Source of the DNA: CAURMH01 sp963525745 | GTDB taxonomy: Bacteria; Pseudomonadota; Gammaproteobacteria; Enterobacterales; Pasteurellaceae | NCBI GenBank assembly: GCA_963525745.1 | Contig: CAURMH010000061.1 | Coordinates: 1 to 7,173 of the forward strand | Direction of reading: 5' to 3' | Length of the DNA: 7,173 bases | Shown here: in pieces, positions 4,631-7,173 of the stretch | Layout: each line of letters begins with the position of its first letter | Numbering within the stretch: position 1 is the first letter of the stretch | Made by a program: the position numbers and the translations under genes | The notes under the pieces: generated by a model | Databases searched by the model: none | Seen by the model: the letters and a program-made list of their open reading frames with translations, nothing else | Told to the model about the DNA's origin: nothing

Positions 4631-6985
4631 ATGTCCGAATCAGCAAATCATACTGCCCCGACCGATACCACCGCTACGCCAAAACGCCGTTCCTATAAAA
4701 TGTTTTTGGCGAAACTTGCTTTTACGCTACTCACATTAGCCGTTTTTTACGGCGGTTATCTGGACAGCCAAATTCGTGCCAAAATGGACGGGCAAATCTG
4801 GCGATTACCTGCCGAAGTTTATAGCCGTTTGGAAAGCATTCGTTTAACGGATAAGGTGTCTTTTGATGAAATGATTCAAATATTGCTGGATAACGAATAC
4901 CGCCAAACCACCATGATCGCCACCCCCGGTGATTTTAAAATCGAGGACAATACCATTGTTTTATTGCGTCGTGCCTTTCCTTTTCCCGGCTCGCCCGAAC
5001 CGCAACGCGTTTTACGATTACGCTTTGAGCAAAACAAACTGAATCGAATTGAAGATCTGGTTGCGCTAAAAACTGTTGAGGAATTTCGTCTGGCGCCGAA
5101 ATTAATCGCTATGCTCGAATCTGACAATGAAGAACGACTTGCGATTTCATTGCAAAATTACCCACGCTTTTTGATCGATACCTTACTTTTAACCGAAGAC
5201 AGAAAATTTTACGACCATCATGGCATCAACCCTTTCGGTATCGCCCGTGCTATGATCGCCAATATACGCGCCGGCCATACCGTACAAGGCGGTAGTACGC
5301 TGACCCAACAATTGGTCAAAAATCTCTTTTTATCAAATGAGCGTACCTTTACACGTAAAATCAATGAAGTTTTTATGGCGATTGTGCTGGATTGGCGTTA
5401 TGAAAAAAATCAAATTCTTGAAACCTATTTAAATGAAATTTATCTTGGTCAAAACGGCGATACGCAAATTCATGGTTTTGAACTTGCCAGCCAATTTTAT
5501 TTCGGTCGCTCTATTCGTGAAATCAGCCTTGATCAAATCGCACTTTTGGTGGGCATGGTAAAAGGCCCTTCCCTTTATAATCCGTGGCGTAACCCACAAA
5601 ACGCCCTTGAACGCCGTAACGTCGTTTTAAAACTCATGCTTGAGCATAAAATGATCAGCAACGAACTTTATCGGCTCTTCACACAACGCCCCCTGGGCGT
5701 GCAAAGCAAAGGACAAATTTCACGCAAATACCCCGCTTTTATTCAAACGCTCCAAACCGAGCTACGACAACATTTAGGCGAAAATAAATCCTCGGCACTT
5801 CTTGGCGCACGTATTTTTTCAACATTGGATTTGAATCAACAACAACAAAGCGAAAATGCGTTTATTTCAACGATTTCGCATCTTCAGTTGCAAACCCAAA
5901 ATCCTTATCTGGAAGGCGCGATGATTATCACGGATTATCGCACGGGTGAAATTCGTGCGCTCGTCGGAGGAACACAAACTCAATATGCCGGATTTAATCG
6001 GGCGTTGATGGCAAAACGACAAATCGGTTCGCTAGTAAAACCTTCCGTTTATTTGACCGCACTGATGTACCCCGATCAATTTCGGCTAAACACGCTCGTT
6101 GAAAATCGCCCGATTACCATTACGACTAAAGGCAGCCCGCCGTGGCAACCGCGCAATTATGATCATAAATTCAGCGATCCTGTTATGTTAATAGATGCCC
6201 TGGCTCGTTCAATTAATGTACCGACAGTGAATATCGGCATGAAAGTCGGACTAGACAAAGTGATTAATACACAAAAGAAAATGGGCTGGGATAACGTAAA
6301 AATTCCGCACTTACCGGCAACATTGCTTGGCGCTTACAGCATTTCCCCTTACGATGTGACCAAACTTTACCAAACAATTGCCAATCAGGGGGGCAAAATT
6401 GAGTTAAGCACAATCGACATCGTAGCCGATCGACAAGGCAATATTATTTATCAGCACAGTAAAGAAGCGGAACAAGTCGTTCCACAGGAAGCGGCTTTTC
6501 AGACATTGTATGCGATGCAGCAAGCCGTCGAATACGGCACGGCGCGCAGCCTTCAAGCAAACTATGCGGCACTTCGTTTGGCCGGCAAAACGGGAACAAC
6601 AAACGATGCGCGTGACACATGGTTTGTCGGTATCGACGGTAAAAACCTGGCGACAATTTGGCTTGGGCGCGACGACAACGGCGAAACAAAACTCACCGGC
6701 GCAACCGGTGCGTTACAAGTTTATCAAGATTATCTCAGCCGTCTGGATATTAATAAATTGACGTTAACCAAACCGCAAAATATCAAATGGTTCGGGATTG
6801 ATTCACAGGGGAATTGGCATTGTCAAAGTAGCAGAACAATTCCTGTCTGGGTAAATAAAAATCAGAATTTCTGTGCCGAAGCCCCCTCTATCGCCTCCCC
6901 TTCGGCTCACGATCGGAAAGAAAGCGTCTGGGATGTTTTGGATCGCATTACCGCGCCTATTGAAGAAGCCGTACCGAGCCGATAA
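4631..6985 (+). CDS. mrcB: Penicillin-binding protein 1b, bifunctional glycosyltransferase/transpeptidase
   Basis: This class A PBP polymerises lipid II into glycan strands and cross-links them in the periplasm. The 784-aa protein has a short cytoplasmic tail, one transmembrane segment (about 24-44), a UB2H-like region (about 65-155), a GT51 domain and a penicillin-binding transpeptidase domain. GT51 motifs are EDRKFYDHHG (189-198, catalytic E189), GGSTLTQQLVKN (220-231), RKINE (242-246, second glutamate E246) and NQILETYLNEIYLG (260-273). Transpeptidase motifs are SLVK (S467, K470), SIN (527-529) and KTG (653-655). C731 and C748 flank the same RTIPVW region as the C-terminal disulfide of E. 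coli PBP1b. UB2H and this tail favour PBP1b over PBP1a. It starts 5 bp after yacL with no clear Shine-Dalgarno, so coupled translation is likely. The gene is intact. Confidence 0.96.
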   Translation: MSESANHTAPTDTTATPKRRSYKMFLAKLAFTLLTLAVFYGGYLDSQIRAKMDGQIWRLPAEVYSRLESIRLTDKVSFDEMIQILLDNEYRQTTMIATPGDFKIEDNTIVLLRRAFPFPGSPEPQRVLRLRFEQNKLNRIEDLVALKTVEEFRLAPKLIAMLESDNEERLAISLQNYPRFLIDTLLLTEDRKFYDHHGINPFGIARAMIANIRAGHTVQGGSTLTQQLVKNLFLSNERTFTRKINEVFMAIVLDWRYEKNQILETYLNEIYLGQNGDTQIHGFELASQFYFGRSIREISLDQIALLVGMVKGPSLYNPWRNPQNALERRNVVLKLMLEHKMISNELYRLFTQRPLGVQSKGQISRKYPAFIQTLQTELRQHLGENKSSALLGARIFSTLDLNQQQQSENAFISTISHLQLQTQNPYLEGAMIITDYRTGEIRALVGGTQTQYAGFNRALMAKRQIGSLVKPSVYLTALMYPDQFRLNTLVENRPITITTKGSPPWQPRNYDHKFSDPVMLIDALARSINVPTVNIGMKVGLDKVINTQKKMGWDNVKIPHLPATLLGAYSISPYDVTKLYQTIANQGGKIELSTIDIVADRQGNIIYQHSKEAEQVVPQEAAFQTLYAMQQAVEYGTARSLQANYAALRLAGKTGTTNDARDTWFVGIDGKNLATIWLGRDDNGETKLTGATGALQVYQDYLSRLDINKLTLTKPQNIKWFGIDSQGNWHCQSSRTIPVWVNKNQNFCAEAPSIASPSAHDRKESVWDVLDRITAPIEEAVPSR

Positions 6986-7006
6986 TCAGAAAATGCGATC
7001 ATATTG

Positions 7007-7015
7007 ACCGCACTT
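7007..7015 (-). repeat. DNA uptake signal core downstream of mrcB
   Basis: Exact ACCGCACTT within ATATTGACCGCACTTTT, 22 bp past the mrcB stop. It is AT-flanked on the side expected for the extended motif, and it is a single copy with no inverted partner in the visible flank. Confidence 0.88.
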
Positions 7016-7152
7016 TTAATCTGTTTACGCCCTGGCGATAAATTTAAAGGTTTGCGTTTTTTTCTACCATACGTAACAATAACGCCGCTTGCAGACTTAT
7101 TTTGATTCACTTATGCGCAAAGATGGCTCATTTGCTCAATTCTGGGCAGACG

Positions 7153-7173
7153 AAAAAAAGCCCCGTCACAATT
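7153..7173. terminator. First half of a probable bidirectional terminator, cut by the window edge
   Basis: A7 (7153-7159) followed by GCCCCGTCACAATT up to the last base is the typical left arm of a bidirectional terminator (A-run, GC-rich stem, loop). It would serve mrcB on the + strand and a convergent gene beyond the window on the - strand. The partner arm is not visible, so this is inferred from the form of the left arm alone. Confidence 0.4.

Larger units (their letters stand above)
6986..7173. other. 3' flank of mrcB, no supported gene
   Basis: Apart from one uptake core and a half terminator at the edge, I see no coding evidence here. A + strand hairpin is possible at 7131-7150 (eight pairs including two G-U, loop ATTC), but no T-run follows it. 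A T7 run at 7057-7063 has no convincing stem in front of it. A reading frame starting at ATG 7113 runs off the edge after 20 codons, but it lacks a Shine-Dalgarno and overlaps the terminator arm. Confidence 0.5.

Noticed and set aside
4876..5127. Antisense and alternate-frame open frames within mrcB, glnD and map
   Set aside because: They lie entirely within strongly conserved genes and show no independent motif, start signal or composition.
7028..7063. CGC-CCTG-GCG mini hairpin and T7 run as the mrcB terminator
   Set aside because: The stem has only three pairs and the T-run starts about 20 bases after it, too far for an intrinsic terminator.
6907..7110. 67-codon - strand frame over the end of mrcB
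   Set aside because: Most of it is antisense to the mrcB C-terminal tail; no family resemblance and no ribosome site.
7113..7173. Possible start of a new + strand gene (MRKDGSFAQFWADEKK...)
   Set aside because: No Shine-Dalgarno, no recognisable family, and it runs through a terminator-like arm; only 20 codons visible.
1..7173. CRISPR array, insertion sequence, prophage, toxin-antitoxin or tRNA genes
   Set aside because: No direct-repeat array, transposase, integrase, terminal repeats or cloverleaf seen. The only multi-copy sequence is the uptake signal, and all genes are core housekeeping genes.

Overview
The window is an ordinary chromosomal housekeeping segment from a member of the Pasteurellaceae. 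The main evidence is eight exact copies of the 9-bp DNA-uptake core AAGTGCGGT or its complement, several inside the AT-rich extended context (AAAGTGCGGTCAATTT at 281-296). This is the Hin-type uptake sequence of the Haemophilus / Aggregatibacter / Pasteurella / Basfia side of the family, not the ACAAGCGGT variant of the Actinobacillus pleuropneumoniae side. The moderate base composition and the gene order also fit this group. From memory, H. influenzae has the same run of glnD, map, erpA, a UPF0231 gene and PBP1b. I cannot name a species.

Layout: (1) 1-119, the 3' end of metG (methionyl-tRNA synthetase), + strand. (2) 120-306, a convergent metG/glnD gap holding a nested inverted-repeat structure that probably includes the metG terminator, plus an extended uptake sequence. 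(3) 307-2892, glnD (PII uridylyltransferase), - strand. (4) 2957-2980, a compact Rho-independent terminator for map. (5) 2989-3792, map (methionine aminopeptidase), - strand. (6) 3793-3910, a divergent promoter region. (7) 3911-6985, a tight + strand cluster of erpA (A-type Fe-S carrier), a yacL/UPF0231 gene of unknown function and mrcB (bifunctional PBP1b), with 4- and 5-bp gaps. (8) 6986-7173, a 3' flank with one uptake core and the first half of what looks like a bidirectional terminator cut by the window edge.

The genes serve general functions: translation and N-terminal Met removal (metG, map), nitrogen signalling (glnD), Fe-S delivery (erpA) and peptidoglycan synthesis (mrcB). The map-glnD adjacency is also found in enterobacteria. 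The erpA-yacL-mrcB arrangement suggests co-transcription from one promoter in front of erpA, but not a shared pathway.

Every complete gene is intact with its catalytic residues in place. I find no mobile element, CRISPR array, defence module or new system. The points worth a second look are the structured metG/glnD gap, two pairs of inverted uptake sequences inside coding regions, the start-site corrections for glnD, map and erpA, the G7 tract in the glnD HD domain, and the unassigned UPF0231 protein between erpA and mrcB.
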